DNA from: Variovorax paradoxus EPS
GTDB taxonomy: Bacteria; Pseudomonadota; Gammaproteobacteria; Burkholderiales; Burkholderiaceae_C
Reading direction: 5' to 3'
Assembly: GCF_000184745.1 (NCBI RefSeq)
Contig: NC_014931.1
Span: forward strand, 3,844,001-3,908,000
Length of the DNA: 64,000 nucleotides
The notes below the pieces were generated by a model, which saw only the letters and a program-made list of their open reading frames with translations, was not told where the DNA came from and made no database searches. The position numbers and the translations under genes are program-made. Position 1 is the first letter of the stretch. Every line of letters begins with the position of its first letter. Positions 1 through 8,462 of this stretch are shown here, one piece after another.

Positions 1-1
1 C

Positions 2-433
2 ACGTCGTTCAAGACGCGCTATGTCGACGCGACGAACGAGGCGCTCTACCCCTTCGGCTTCGGCATCGGCTATGCGCCCGTGCGCTACGACAGCGTGGAG
101 CTGAGCGAGGACCGCATGGGGATGGGCGACACGTTGCACGTGCGCGCCACCGTCACCAACACCGGCATGCGCGAGGCCGAGGAAGTGGTGCAGCTCTACC
201 TCTCGGAACGCGCCGCGAGCGTGACGCGGCCGGTGCGCGAGCTCAAGGGCTTCCAGAAGGTGCGCATCGAGCCGGGCGCATCGAAGGTGGTCGAGTTCAC
301 GCTCGCCGCGGCGGACATGGCCTTCATTGGCCGCGACATGAAGCCCGTGGTCGAACCGGGTGAGTTCGACCTGTGGGTCGCGCCTTCGGCTGCGAGCGGC
401 ATCCGAAAGCGCTTCGTGCTCACCCGCGAGTGA
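2..433 (+). CDS. GH3 beta-glucosidase, C-terminal end (partial)
   Basis: The frame is open from the first bases and ends at TGA 431-433, leaving 143 residues. It begins TSFKTRYVDATNEALYPFGF, and the LYPFGFGIGY segment is the hallmark that precedes the C-terminal fibronectin-III-like domain of glycoside hydrolase family 3. The rest (VTNTGMREAEEVVQLYL, then PVRELKGFQKV) is that domain. The catalytic (beta/alpha) domains lie to the left of the window, so substrate preference cannot be judged. The family hydrolyses terminal beta-glucosides and related sugars, usually in the periplasm. It is convergent with the small exported protein gene that ends at 458. Confidence 0.9.
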   Translation, partial: TSFKTRYVDATNEALYPFGFGIGYAPVRYDSVELSEDRMGMGDTLHVRATVTNTGMREAEEVVQLYLSERAASVTRPVRELKGFQKVRIEPGASKVVEFTLAAADMAFIGRDMKPVVEPGEFDLWVAPSAASGIRKRFVLTRE

Positions 434-457
434 GGCGCGAGCGAGCCGGGCGGCTTA

Positions 458-808
458 CTACTCGCCGCTCGCCGTCGCGGAAGGCAGGTTCGCCGACGCC
501 ACCGGCGGCTGCACCTGCGATTCGAGGATCTCGGTCGGATGCATCGCGTTGTTGGCGCGCACCGCCTCGGCCTGGACCTGCGCGCGGTCGGCGCCCGCGA
601 CCGGTGCCTGCACCTGCGACTCGAGAACCTCGGTCGCATGAATGCCGGTGTTGGCCTGCATCGCGTCCGTGGCCACCGCATCGCGCGACAGGGTCGAATG
701 GGACATCTGCGGATAGTCCGGATCGGCGAATCCGCTCGCATGCGCGAACGAGGCCAGCAGCATGGCCGGAGCGGCGGCGATGCAGAGGGTTGCGATACGC
801 AATTTCAT
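458..808 (-). CDS. Small exported protein with internal repeat, unknown function
   Basis: A 116-residue protein of unknown function. The start at 808 is chosen because AGGAGA lies 5-10 bases upstream and because MKLRIATLCIAAAPAMLLAS then forms a clean signal peptide with a probable cut after AHA. An upstream in-frame start would put a charged tail before it. The mature part holds two copies of a unit of roughly 38 residues: HATEVLESQVQAPVAGA and HPTEILESQVQPPVASA. Between them lies AQVQAEAVRANN, which resembles a motif in the neighbouring gene at 1134-1484. Both are likely related small periplasmic proteins (DUF4148-like for the neighbour). No catalytic motif is visible. Confidence 0.75.
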   Translation of the reverse strand: MKLRIATLCIAAAPAMLLASFAHASGFADPDYPQMSHSTLSRDAVATDAMQANTGIHATEVLESQVQAPVAGADRAQVQAEAVRANNAMHPTEILESQVQPPVASANLPSATASGE

Positions 809-1080
809 GGGTGTCTCCTGGAGTGATGGTCTTTTCACTCTAGGCCGGCCCACTTACGGGCCGGTGATGACTTGCTTAGACCTGTGTGAGAAGGCGCGCC
901 GGGACGCACGCGCCTTCTCATCACGCGTTGCGTACTCAGCCGAACACGCCGGTGGCGGTGCGGCGGCCTTGGTGCCGGGGGATCGGGTCGTGCCGGGACT
1001 GCTGCTGTTGCGCTTCACTGGACGCGAGCCCAAATGCCCGTGGTGGCGGTCCGACGCACAGCGGCGCCGCACACACAAAC

Positions 1081-1105
1081 GAAAAAACGGACCCGAGGGT
1101 CCGTT
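1081..1105 (-). terminator. Rho-independent terminator of the DUF4148-like gene
   Basis: A perfect 9-base inverted repeat (aacggaccc / gggtccgtt, 1086-1105) is followed on the minus strand by six or seven U residues (1082-1087). It lies 28 bases after the stop of the gene ending at 1134, so it closes that gene. Confidence 0.85.
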
Positions 1106-1133
1106 CTTCATGGTGCCGATCGGAGCGATCGGA

Positions 1134-1484
1134 TCAGAGGCCGGCTTGGCGGGTGAACGACACGCTGGGCTTCTTGTAGGCCTGCGGCACTTCGTCGCGG
1201 TAGAAGGCGCGGCGGTCGAGGCTGGCGAGCGGGTCGTGGGCCTTGGCAACGGCTTCGGCCTGGATGGTCGCGCGGTTCGCGGTCGAGGTGAAGGGTTGCG
1301 CACCGGCTGTGGCACCTTCGCCGTATTCGTTGCCGGCGCGTGCGGCGGCAACGGCTTGCGGAGCGACTTCAGCACGCGACACCGACGAGTTCACGGTGTG
1401 CACGCCGTCATAGGTTTCTGCTTGCGCACCGGCGGCAGCCAGGAGCGAGAGGGCAGCAGCAGCGAGGATCTTCGAGGCATTCAT
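1134..1484 (-). CDS. DUF4148-type small exported protein
   Basis: 116 residues, the same length as its neighbour at 458-808. The start at 1484 is set by GAAGGAG seven bases upstream and by a signal peptide starting MNASKILAAAALSLLAAAG with a cut near AQA. The mature chain contains SRAEVAPQAVAAARAG and RATIQAEAVAKAHDPL, short alanine-rich repeats typical of the DUF4148 group abundant in Burkholderiales. The function of that group is unknown. It is a single-gene unit ending in the terminator at 1081-1105. The two similar neighbours probably arose by an old duplication. Confidence 0.75.
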   Translation of the reverse strand: MNASKILAAAALSLLAAAGAQAETYDGVHTVNSSVSRAEVAPQAVAAARAGNEYGEGATAGAQPFTSTANRATIQAEAVAKAHDPLASLDRRAFYRDEVPQAYKKPSVSFTRQAGL

Positions 1485-1540
1485 TTCAATCTCCTTCAAA
1501 CGGTTGGTTGGTGAGGAGAAGTTTGATCCTGAAGGCCTTC

Positions 1541-1622
1541 AAAAAACCGCCGCAAAATGAATCGCGGCGTTCACGAGATTGAAACAATCGGGGTTTGCAC
1601 CGAACCGCAATGCACCCCGATT
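1541..1622 (-). terminator. Terminator region closing the urt-fmd operon
   Basis: On the minus strand, after the fmdB stop, there are two hairpins. The first (1586-1622) pairs AATCGGGGT with ACCCCGATT and has an inner TTGC/GCAA stem. The second (1548-1569) pairs CGCCGC with GCGGCG and runs into six U residues (1541-1546), a standard intrinsic terminator. The tandem arrangement fits the end of a seven-gene transcript. Confidence 0.8.
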
Positions 1623-1635
1623 TGCTACCGCGGCA

Positions 1636-1980
1636 CTAGTGCGAAATCATCCACGGCCGCTTCGACGGTGCGGCCTTGGCGCCATTCGGCGCGGTCACCG
1701 TCGCGCTGCGGCGGGACGATCCCGAGCAACAGCCGCAGCCCGCCGGGTGCTTGAAGCGCGCGTAGTCGCGGGAGCTTCCGGGCTCGTGCCGCGCGCGCTC
1801 GTTGGTCTCCATCGCACTGCGTGTGCCCGAGGCCATCAACGCGAGCCGCGGTGCGGCCGAAAGTACACGCGGCGAAGCGCATCCGCAGTCGGGGCACGCG
1901 GCCGGCTCGTCGCGCTGGCCCGAAGGCCGCAGCGCATCGAAGCCGCCGCACTGCCCGCAGGCGTAGTCGTAGGTCGGCAT
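1636..1980 (-). CDS. fmdB: FmdB-family zinc-ribbon protein
   Basis: 114 residues, beginning MPTYDYACGQCGGFDALRPS. CGQC near the start and CPDC around residue 29 form the zinc ribbon of the FmdB family; a CGCC pair occurs later. The gene starts 10 bases after the formamidase stop, the same fmdA-fmdB order as in Methylophilus methylotrophus, where FmdB was proposed to act on expression of the amide genes. A regulatory role is therefore family inference; the ribbon could also serve in assembly. The C-terminal third is low-complexity and basic. Confidence 0.85.
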   Translation of the reverse strand: MPTYDYACGQCGGFDALRPSGQRDEPAACPDCGCASPRVLSAAPRLALMASGTRSAMETNERARHEPGSSRDYARFKHPAGCGCCSGSSRRSATVTAPNGAKAAPSKRPWMISH

Positions 1981-1990
1981 GTTTTTTTCT

Positions 1991-3223
1991 TCAGCGCAGG
2001 TCGTGCGACAGCGGCATGTCGATGCTGCCGTCGATGAACTTCACCGGACCCGAGGCGTTCGGGTTGATATCGAAGTCGAAGATGCCCGTGGGCAGCCACA
2101 GCGTGGCGCACGAGTTCGGCACATCGACCACACCGCTGATGTGGCCTTGCACCGGCGCCGTGCCGAGGATCGAATAGGCCTGTGCGCCCGAGTAGCCGAA
2201 CTTCTTCAGGTACTCGATGGCGTTCAGGCACGCCTGGCGATAGGCCACGTTCACGTCGAGGTAATGCTGCTTGCCGCTCTCGTCGACCGAGATGCCTTCG
2301 AAGATCAGGTAGTCGTTGTATTGCGGCGTGATCGGGCTGGGCTTGAAGATCGGGTTCTTGATGCCGTACTTGGCCATGCCGCCCTTGATGAGCGTCACCT
2401 TCATGTGCACCCAGCCCGCCATCTCGATGGCACCGCAGAAGGTGATTTCGCCGTCGCCCTGGCTGAAGTGCAGGTCGCCCACGCTCAGGCCCGCGCCATC
2501 GACATACACGGGGAAGAACACCTTGGAGCCGCGCGAGAGGTCCTTGATGTCGCAGTTGCCGCCGTGCTCGCGCGGCGGCACCGTGCGGGCGCCTTCCGCT
2601 GCGGCCTTCGCGCGTGCTTCACCGGTCATCTTGCCCATGTGGGCGGTGCCGGCGAACGGCGGATTGGCGAGGCCCGGCACACGGTCCGGATCGGTGGCGA
2701 TGAGCTTGCCTTCGCGCTCGTTCCACATGTCGAGCATCGGCTTGTCGGGCAGGCAGCCGATGAGGCCGGGGTGGATCAGCCCCGCGAAATTCACGCCCGG
2801 GATGTGGCGCGAACTCGTGAACATGCCCTTGAAGTCCCAGATCGATTTCTGCGCTTCAGGGAAGTGATCGGTCAAGAACCCGCCGCCGTTCTTCTTCGAG
2901 AAGAAACCGTTGAAGCCCCAGAGGCTGTCCTGCTTGGCGCCGATGTCCAGCAGGTCGACCACCAGCAGGTCGCCGGGCTCGGCGCCCTTCACGCCCACCG
3001 GGCCCGAGAGGTAGTGCACCGTGCTCAGGTCGATGTCGCGCACGTCGTCGGCACTGTCGTTGTTCTTGATGAAGCCGCCGGTCCAGTCGAAGGTCTCCAG
3101 GATGAAGTCATCGCCCGGATTGACCCAGCAGGCCATCGGAATGTCCGGGTGCCAGCGGTTGTGGATGTTCTCGTTCTCCGTGGGCGATTGGGTCAGGTCG
3201 ACCTTGATCAGCGTGTCCGTCAT
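1991..3223 (-). CDS. fmdA: Formamidase
   Basis: 410 residues, the usual length of the acetamidase/formamidase (FmdA/AmdA) family, with its typical opening (IHNRWHPDIP, then PGDDFILETFDWTGG). It hydrolyses formamide, and possibly other short amides, to the acid plus ammonia in the cytoplasm. It follows urtE by 24 bases and precedes fmdB by 10 bases, so it shares a transcript with the ABC transporter. This context is the reason to call the transported substrate urea and/or short-chain amides and not urea alone. No urease genes are visible in the window. Formate released here could feed the formate dehydrogenase at 59-64 kb, although that is far away. Confidence 0.93.
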   Translation of the reverse strand: MTDTLIKVDLTQSPTENENIHNRWHPDIPMACWVNPGDDFILETFDWTGGFIKNNDSADDVRDIDLSTVHYLSGPVGVKGAEPGDLLVVDLLDIGAKQDSLWGFNGFFSKKNGGGFLTDHFPEAQKSIWDFKGMFTSSRHIPGVNFAGLIHPGLIGCLPDKPMLDMWNEREGKLIATDPDRVPGLANPPFAGTAHMGKMTGEARAKAAAEGARTVPPREHGGNCDIKDLSRGSKVFFPVYVDGAGLSVGDLHFSQGDGEITFCGAIEMAGWVHMKVTLIKGGMAKYGIKNPIFKPSPITPQYNDYLIFEGISVDESGKQHYLDVNVAYRQACLNAIEYLKKFGYSGAQAYSILGTAPVQGHISGVVDVPNSCATLWLPTGIFDFDINPNASGPVKFIDGSIDMPLSHDLR

Positions 3224-3247
3224 TTGCAGTGGCTCCTGGGGTTGTGG

Positions 3248-3949
3248 TTAGACAGAGAGATAGGCTTTGATGTGATCGACATCGGTCTTGTCGCGCGCGG
3301 TCTCGTGCACAAGGCGGCCGCCTTCGATGACGAAGAGCCGGTCGGCCACGTCCATCGCGAAACTCAGCACCTGCTCGGACACGACGATGGTGATGCCGCG
3401 CAGCTTGCGGATCTCGTTCAGCGCCTTCGCGATGTCCTTGATGATCGAAGGCTGAATGCCTTCGGTGGGCTCGTCGAGCAGCAGCACCTTGGGGTCGGTG
3501 ACGAGAGCGCGTGCAATCGCAAGCTGCTGTTGCTGGCCGCCCGAGAGGTTGCCGCCCTTGCGGCTCTTCATGTCCCACAGCACGGGGAACAGCGCGTAGA
3601 TTTCTTCGGGGATGCGCCGGGTCTTCGAGTTCTCCAGACCGGTCTGGATGTTCTCTTCCACGGTCAGCGTCGGAAAGATCATCCGGCCCTGCGGCACATA
3701 GGCGATGCCCTTGGCCACGCGCTTGAAGCTCTCGTCGCGCGACACGTCCTGCCCCGCCACTTCGATGCGCCCGCTCTTGATCGGCAGCACGCCCATCAGG
3801 CTCTTGAAGAGCGTGGTCTTGCCCATGCCGTTGCGGCCCATGATGGCGACGGTTTCGTTGGCATGGCCTTCGAACGAGAGGCCGTGCAAGGCCTCGCTCT
3901 GGCCGTAGGCGACGTGCAGGTCTTCGACCTTCAGCATGATGGTGCTCAT
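3248..3949 (-). CDS. urtE: Urea/amide ABC transporter ATP-binding subunit UrtE
   Basis: 233 residues, a LivF-type ATPase. Walker A is GRNGMGKT (residues 38-45), the signature is LSGGQQQQLAIARAL and Walker B is VLLLDEP, all intact. It pairs with UrtD to power uptake through UrtBC. Its start lies 3 bases after the urtD stop, so the two are probably translated together in equal amounts. The subfamily call (UrtE, not LivF) rests on the urtABCDE gene order. Confidence 0.93.
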   Translation of the reverse strand: MSTIMLKVEDLHVAYGQSEALHGLSFEGHANETVAIMGRNGMGKTTLFKSLMGVLPIKSGRIEVAGQDVSRDESFKRVAKGIAYVPQGRMIFPTLTVEENIQTGLENSKTRRIPEEIYALFPVLWDMKSRKGGNLSGGQQQQLAIARALVTDPKVLLLDEPTEGIQPSIIKDIAKALNEIRKLRGITIVVSEQVLSFAMDVADRLFVIEGGRLVHETARDKTDVDHIKAYLSV

Positions 3950-3952
3950 GGT

Positions 3953-4696
3953 TCAGTGCCCCAGATAAACGTCGATGACCTTCGGGTCCGCCTGCACCTT
4001 CTCCATCGGCCCTTCGGCGAGGATCTTTCCCTGGTGCATCACGGTGACCTTGTGCGCGATCTGCTTGACGAAGGCCATGTCGTGCTCGATGACGATCACC
4101 GCGCGGTTCTGGCAAATGCGCTTGAGCAGGTCGGCGGTGAGTTCGCGTTCGCGCGCACTCATGCCGGCGATGGGTTCGTCGAGCATCAGCAGCTCAGGCT
4201 CTTGCATCAGCAGCATGCCGATCTCCAGCCACTGCTTCTGGCCGTGGCTCAGCAGGCCCGCTTCGGTGCGAAGCTTGTCCGCCAGGCCGATGTCTTCGGC
4301 CACCGCCTGCACCTTGGCCTTGACCTCGTCGTCGCACTTGAACGCCAGCGCGCCGAACACCGAGCGGCCTTTCGGAAAGGACACCTCCAGGTTCTGGAAC
4401 ACGCTGAGGTTCTCGTAGATCGACGGCGTCTGGAACTTGCGGCCGATGCCCAGCCGCACGCGCTTGTGCTCGGCCATCTTCGTGAGTTCGGTGTTCTTGA
4501 ACTTGATGCTGCCGCCGCTCGCGCGCGTCTTGCCGCAGATCAGGTCGAGCAGCGTGGTCTTGCCGGCACCGTTGGGGCCGATGATCACGCGCAGCTCGTT
4601 CTTGTCGATGTAGAGCGTCAGGTCGTCGATGGCCTTGAAGCCGTCGAAGGAGACGGTGAGGTCTTCCACGGCGAGCGCGAAGTCGGTGTTGCTCAT
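3953..4696 (-). CDS. urtD: Urea/amide ABC transporter ATP-binding subunit UrtD
   Basis: 247 residues, a LivG-type ATPase with Walker A GPNGAGKT (40-47), signature LSHGQKQWLEIG and Walker B LLMLDEP. The histidine in place of glycine in the signature (LSHGQ) is characteristic of UrtD proteins and supports the subfamily call. It follows urtC by 15 bases and abuts urtE. Confidence 0.93.
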   Translation of the reverse strand: MSNTDFALAVEDLTVSFDGFKAIDDLTLYIDKNELRVIIGPNGAGKTTLLDLICGKTRASGGSIKFKNTELTKMAEHKRVRLGIGRKFQTPSIYENLSVFQNLEVSFPKGRSVFGALAFKCDDEVKAKVQAVAEDIGLADKLRTEAGLLSHGQKQWLEIGMLLMQEPELLMLDEPIAGMSARERELTADLLKRICQNRAVIVIEHDMAFVKQIAHKVTVMHQGKILAEGPMEKVQADPKVIDVYLGH

Positions 4697-4711
4697 GAGG
4701 GTGTTCCGGGT

Positions 4712-5905
4712 TCAGGCGCGTTGGCTGCCGACACCTTCGGGCAGGTGGGGTTCGGGCGATACGACGGGTGCCGCGGGCGTCATCGGCATGGCGGGCGGCG
4801 GCTGCACCGCGGCCTCGCGCAGCGCCTGGCGGCGGCCCTTCCACCAGGGCTTGATCTTTTCGTCCCACAGGCCCGCCAGGCCCATCGGGAACGCCATCGT
4901 CACGCCGATGAAGAGCCCGGCCATCAGGAAGAGCCACAGGTCCGGAAAGCTCTCCGAGAACAGCGTCTTGCCCGCATTCACCAGCAGCGCGCCGTACACC
5001 GCGCCCACCAGGCTCATGCGGCCCCCGACCGCGCAGAAGATCACCATCTCGATGGACGGCACGATGCCCACGAAGCTCGGCGACATGAAGCCCACCTGCA
5101 GCGCGAACATCGCGCCGCCGATGCCCGAGAGCCCGGCCGCGAGGCAGAAGATGAAGACCTTGAAGTTCGACACGTCGTAGCCCGAGAAGCGCACGCGGTC
5201 TTCCTTGTCGCGCATCGCGAGCAGCAGCGTGCCGAGCTTGCTGGTCTGAATGAAGCGGCACAGGAGGATGCTCGCGACCAGCAGGCCGACGCACACGTAG
5301 TAGAGGATGTACTTGGCGCCGTCGGTGCGCGTGTCCCAGCCCAGCATCGTCTTCAGGTCGGTCATGCCGTTGACGCCGCCCGTGTAGCCCTGCTGGCCGA
5401 TGATGAGCACGGTGCAGATCAGCGCCACCGCCTGCGTGATGATCGCGAAGTACACGCCGCCGACGCGACGCTTGAACATCGCGAAGCTCACGAGCCACGC
5501 CAGCGCCATCGGCGCGAGCACCACGAGTGCAAGGCTCAGTGGCAGGCTCTTGAACGGCAGCCACAACGCGGGCAGCTCGGTGATCTGGTTCCAGTCCATG
5601 AAGTCCGGAATGCCGGGGGTCGACTGGATCTTGGTGGTGATCGGGTCGGAGGCTTCGAGCTTCAAGAACATCGCCATCGCATAGCCGCCGATGCCGAAGA
5701 ACACGCCCTGCCCCAGGCTCAGCACGCCGCCGTATCCCCACACCATGACGAGCCCCACGGCGACGAAGGCGTAGGTGAGGTACTTGCCCACGAGGTTCAA
5801 GCGAAAGATGTCGAGCGAGAGCGGCAGCACGACCGCCAGCAGCAGCACCAGCAGCAGGAGGCTGCCCAACTGGTAGCGCAGGATCGAGGCCTTGATGAAA
5901 TTCAT
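4712..5905 (-). CDS. urtC: Urea/amide ABC transporter permease UrtC
   Basis: 397 residues, a LivM-type inner-membrane permease with about ten hydrophobic segments. It carries the conserved GYGGVLSLGQGVFFGIGGYA block near residue 60 and a long proline-rich cytoplasmic tail after residue 370. It partners UrtB. It begins 31 bases after the urtB stop. Its length suits UrtC, which is longer than most LivM proteins. Confidence 0.92.
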   Translation of the reverse strand: MNFIKASILRYQLGSLLLLVLLLAVVLPLSLDIFRLNLVGKYLTYAFVAVGLVMVWGYGGVLSLGQGVFFGIGGYAMAMFLKLEASDPITTKIQSTPGIPDFMDWNQITELPALWLPFKSLPLSLALVVLAPMALAWLVSFAMFKRRVGGVYFAIITQAVALICTVLIIGQQGYTGGVNGMTDLKTMLGWDTRTDGAKYILYYVCVGLLVASILLCRFIQTSKLGTLLLAMRDKEDRVRFSGYDVSNFKVFIFCLAAGLSGIGGAMFALQVGFMSPSFVGIVPSIEMVIFCAVGGRMSLVGAVYGALLVNAGKTLFSESFPDLWLFLMAGLFIGVTMAFPMGLAGLWDEKIKPWWKGRRQALREAAVQPPPAMPMTPAAPVVSPEPHLPEGVGSQRA

Positions 5906-5936
5906 CGGAACGTTCTCCAGGAAGAAATCGGGTTCA

Positions 5937-6851
5937 TCAACGGCGGACCTTGACGGCGAAGAGCCCTTGCGGCCGCATCATCAGGATCAGCACGATCAGC
6001 GAAAGCGTCAGCACCTTGGCCATCGAGCCGGTCATGAAGAACTCCGAGATCGACTGCGTCTGCGCAATGCCGAAGGCCGAGACCACGGTGCCCAGCAGGC
6101 TCGCGGCGCCGCCGAAGGTCACGACCAGGAACGCATCGACGATGTAGAGCGAGCCCGAGGTCGGCCCGGTCGAGCCGATGGTGGTAAAGGCCGCTCCCGC
6201 CATGCCGGCAATGCCGCATCCGATGGCGAAGGTCAGGCGGTCGGTCTTCTTCGTGTCGATGCCGGTGGCATTGGCCATCGTGCGGTTGGCCACGGTGGCA
6301 CGCACGCGCAGGCCCCAGCGGCTCTTGTGCAGCGCGATGAGCACGCCGCAGGTGACCAGCCCGGTGAGCGCGAGCACGAAGAGGCCGTTGATCGGAATAT
6401 CGAGGCCCTCATGGGGCGTCCACGAGCCCATGATCCATTCGGGCAGCGTGGGGCTCACTTCCTTCGGGCCGATGAAGGTGCGGAAAATCTGCTGCAGCCC
6501 CAGGCTCACGCCCCAGGTGGCGAGCAGCGTGTCGAGCGGGCGCTTGTAGAGGTGGCGAATCAACACCCACTCCACGATCCAGCCGACGATGAAGGCGAAG
6601 ACGAAGGCCAGGCCGATGGCGATCGGAAAGTAATACGGCATGAACGCGGGCGCCATCCGCTCCGTGACCTGTGCGGCCAGGTAGATCGAGTAGGCGCCGA
6701 TGGTCATGAACTCGCCATGCGCCATGTTGATGACGCCCATCTGGCCGAAGATGATCGCCAGGCCCAGGCCCATGAGCAGCAGCACCGCGAAGAGGCTCAG
6801 CCCCGCGAAGCCCTGCATGAGGCCGATGTTCATCATGTCCGACAGAGTCAT
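5937..6851 (-). CDS. urtB: Urea/amide ABC transporter permease UrtB
   Basis: 304 residues from the ATG at 6851 (MTLSDMMNIGLMQGFAG). A GGAA stretch lies upstream, and the more distal in-frame ATG at 6893 would start within an intergenic hairpin, so 6851 is preferred. It is a LivH-type permease with MAHGEFMTIGAY and eight or nine membrane segments. Many UrtB proteins have an extra N-terminal periplasmic domain; this short form lacks it and so resembles the FmdE-like permease of amide transporters. The 86-base gap to urtA holds a REP-like hairpin. Confidence 0.9.
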   Translation of the reverse strand: MTLSDMMNIGLMQGFAGLSLFAVLLLMGLGLAIIFGQMGVINMAHGEFMTIGAYSIYLAAQVTERMAPAFMPYYFPIAIGLAFVFAFIVGWIVEWVLIRHLYKRPLDTLLATWGVSLGLQQIFRTFIGPKEVSPTLPEWIMGSWTPHEGLDIPINGLFVLALTGLVTCGVLIALHKSRWGLRVRATVANRTMANATGIDTKKTDRLTFAIGCGIAGMAGAAFTTIGSTGPTSGSLYIVDAFLVVTFGGAASLLGTVVSAFGIAQTQSISEFFMTGSMAKVLTLSLIVLILMMRPQGLFAVKVRR

Positions 6852-6880
6852 GGCGGAAGTTCCGGAGAGTTGGATTTGCT

Positions 6881-6904
6881 CCCTCTCCCGCACGCGGGAG
6901 AGGG
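6881..6904. repeat. REP-like hairpin between urtA and urtB
   Basis: An 11-base perfect inverted repeat (ccctctcccgc / gcgggagaggg) with a two-base loop, followed by ttggggtgaggg. Similar palindromes recur between genes in many proteobacteria. Its place after the binding-protein gene suggests it stabilises the urtA portion of the message, giving excess UrtA over the membrane parts. That role is inference. Confidence 0.6.
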
Positions 6905-6937
6905 TTGGGGTGAGGGCCGACGGCCTTCTTGCGCTGT

Positions 6938-8212
6938 TTACTGGTAGCCCTTGGGGAACGGATCGGGCTTGATCAGTTCAGCCGATTCGGCAACCACCTT
7001 GAACGTCCCGTCGAGCTGCCCCTGACCGATGCGCGCCTTGCTCCACAAATGGTGGTTCGCATCCAGCTTCACGTAGCCCTCGGGTGCCGTCTTCAGCTCG
7101 ATGCCCGGCGAACCCGCCACGACCTTGTCGACATCGAAGCTGCCGGCCTTCTCCACAGCCGCCTTCCACAGCCACGGGCCGAGGTAGCCCGCCTGCGTCA
7201 CGTCGCCGATCACCGCGTCCTTGCCGTACTTGGCCTTGAAGGCGGCCACGAACTTCTTGTTGTTCTCGTTGTCGAGCGACTGGAAGTACTTCATCGACGA
7301 ATAGAAGCCCGCGAAGTTCTCGCCGCCCACGCCGGTCATCTCGTCCTCGGTCACGGCCAGCGTCAGGAGGAACTGCTTGTCGCCGGTGATGCCCGCGGCC
7401 TTCAGCTGCTTGTAGAAGGCCACGTTCGAGCCGCCCACCACGGCAGCGAAGATGCAGTCGGGCTTGGCGACCTTGATCTTGTTGATGAGCGAGTTGAAGT
7501 TGGTGTGGCCCAGCGGGTAGTACTCCTCGCCCTTGACCGAACCCTTCTGGAAGTTCTCGATGTGCTTGCGCGCGATCTTCATCGAGGTGCGCGGCCAGAT
7601 GTAGTCGGAGCCGACGAGGAAGAAGGTCTTGGCCTTCTTCTCCTTCGCGCCCCAGTCCAGGCCCCAGATGATCTGCTGCGTGGCCTCTTGCCCCGTGTAG
7701 ATCACGTTCTTGCTCTGCTCCAGGCCTTCGTAGAAGGTCGGGTAGTACAGGAGGCCGTTCTCCTTCTCGAACACCGGCAGCACGGCCTTGCGCGAGGCGC
7801 TGGTCCAGCAGCCGAAGACGGCCGCGCAGTGGTCGTTGACCAGAAGCTTCTTCGACTTCTCGGCGAAGGTGGGCCAGTCGGAGGCGCCGTCTTCCTTGAT
7901 GACCTTGATCTTGCGGCCCAGGATGCCGCCCATGGCGTTGATCTGGTCGATGGCCAGTTGCTCGGCCTGGATCGAGCCGGTCTCCGAAATGGCCATGGTG
8001 CCGGTGGACGAATGCAGTTGGCCCACCGTGACTTCGGTGTCGGTCACCGCGAGCTTGGTGGTGTTGACCTTGGCGGTGGGGAACTGCGACTGGCCGAAGC
8101 TCAGGCCGCTCAGGCCCATCACGGGCAGCGCGGCGGCGCCCTGCAGCAGGCGTCGGCGGCGCAGGGCCATGGCGTCGAGGGCATCGAAGGAGGGATCGGA
8201 ATCACGCGGCAT
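6938..8212 (-). CDS. urtA: Urea/short-chain-amide ABC transporter substrate-binding protein UrtA
   Basis: 424 residues from the ATG at 8212, which has GGAG 6-9 bases upstream (a farther start would add an unrelated N-tail). The N-terminus has a twin-arginine signal: ALRRRRLLQGAAALPVMGLS, so export is probably by Tat as for other UrtA proteins. The body is the UrtA/AmiC type I fold (VGQLHSSTGTMAISETGS, then DGASDWPTFAEKSKKLLV). It captures urea or amides in the periplasm for UrtBCDE. It is the first gene of a seven-gene operon running to fmdB and is divergent from the sensor kinase gene at 8463. Confidence 0.93.
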   Translation of the reverse strand: MPRDSDPSFDALDAMALRRRRLLQGAAALPVMGLSGLSFGQSQFPTAKVNTTKLAVTDTEVTVGQLHSSTGTMAISETGSIQAEQLAIDQINAMGGILGRKIKVIKEDGASDWPTFAEKSKKLLVNDHCAAVFGCWTSASRKAVLPVFEKENGLLYYPTFYEGLEQSKNVIYTGQEATQQIIWGLDWGAKEKKAKTFFLVGSDYIWPRTSMKIARKHIENFQKGSVKGEEYYPLGHTNFNSLINKIKVAKPDCIFAAVVGGSNVAFYKQLKAAGITGDKQFLLTLAVTEDEMTGVGGENFAGFYSSMKYFQSLDNENNKKFVAAFKAKYGKDAVIGDVTQAGYLGPWLWKAAVEKAGSFDVDKVVAGSPGIELKTAPEGYVKLDANHHLWSKARIGQGQLDGTFKVVAESAELIKPDPFPKGYQ

Positions 8213-8258
8213 CAGGAACTCCAGGCAGGTTGAGAAGCAGGTTGGGAAGGGTGAGCCG

Positions 8259-8275
8259 CGCACCATCGCAGTGCA
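8259..8275. promoter_or_regulatory. Possible NtrC operator in the urtA/sensor divergent region
   Basis: CGCACCATCGCAGTGCA contains GCAC-N7-GTGC, the core of the enterobacterial NtrC consensus, with the flanking C and A also matching. It lies about 47 bases upstream of urtA. A second imperfect GCACC copy follows at 8292. Nitrogen control of urea and amide uptake is common, so the site makes sense. I see no convincing sigma-54 -24/-12 pair, and a chance match is possible. Confidence 0.4.
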
Positions 8276-8462
8276 TCGGACGGTGCCCCGAGCACCATGG
8301 CTGGTACTTTAGAAATCAGTTCCTCTCCGGCGAATACGTCATTCAACGTAGCGGCGGGAACCCGCCCTGCCCGCAGACTCGCAAGCCGGCCACGGGGGAA
8401 GAAGGCACAGGGAGCGCTTCTTGCTGTACCTGCCCATGCCACCGCCGCCGCGAGAACCCGCC

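Noticed and set aside
1979..5953. A 1324-codon open frame on the plus strand over the urt-fmd genes
   Set aside because: Antisense shadow caused by high GC; the product is a low-complexity string rich in Val, Arg, His, Ala and Asp with no family motif, while the minus strand encodes complete conserved proteins.
8405..8425. Sigma-54 promoter for the sensor kinase (GGCAC-like element)
   Set aside because: The -24 half is acceptable but the -12 half lacks TTGC at the right distance.
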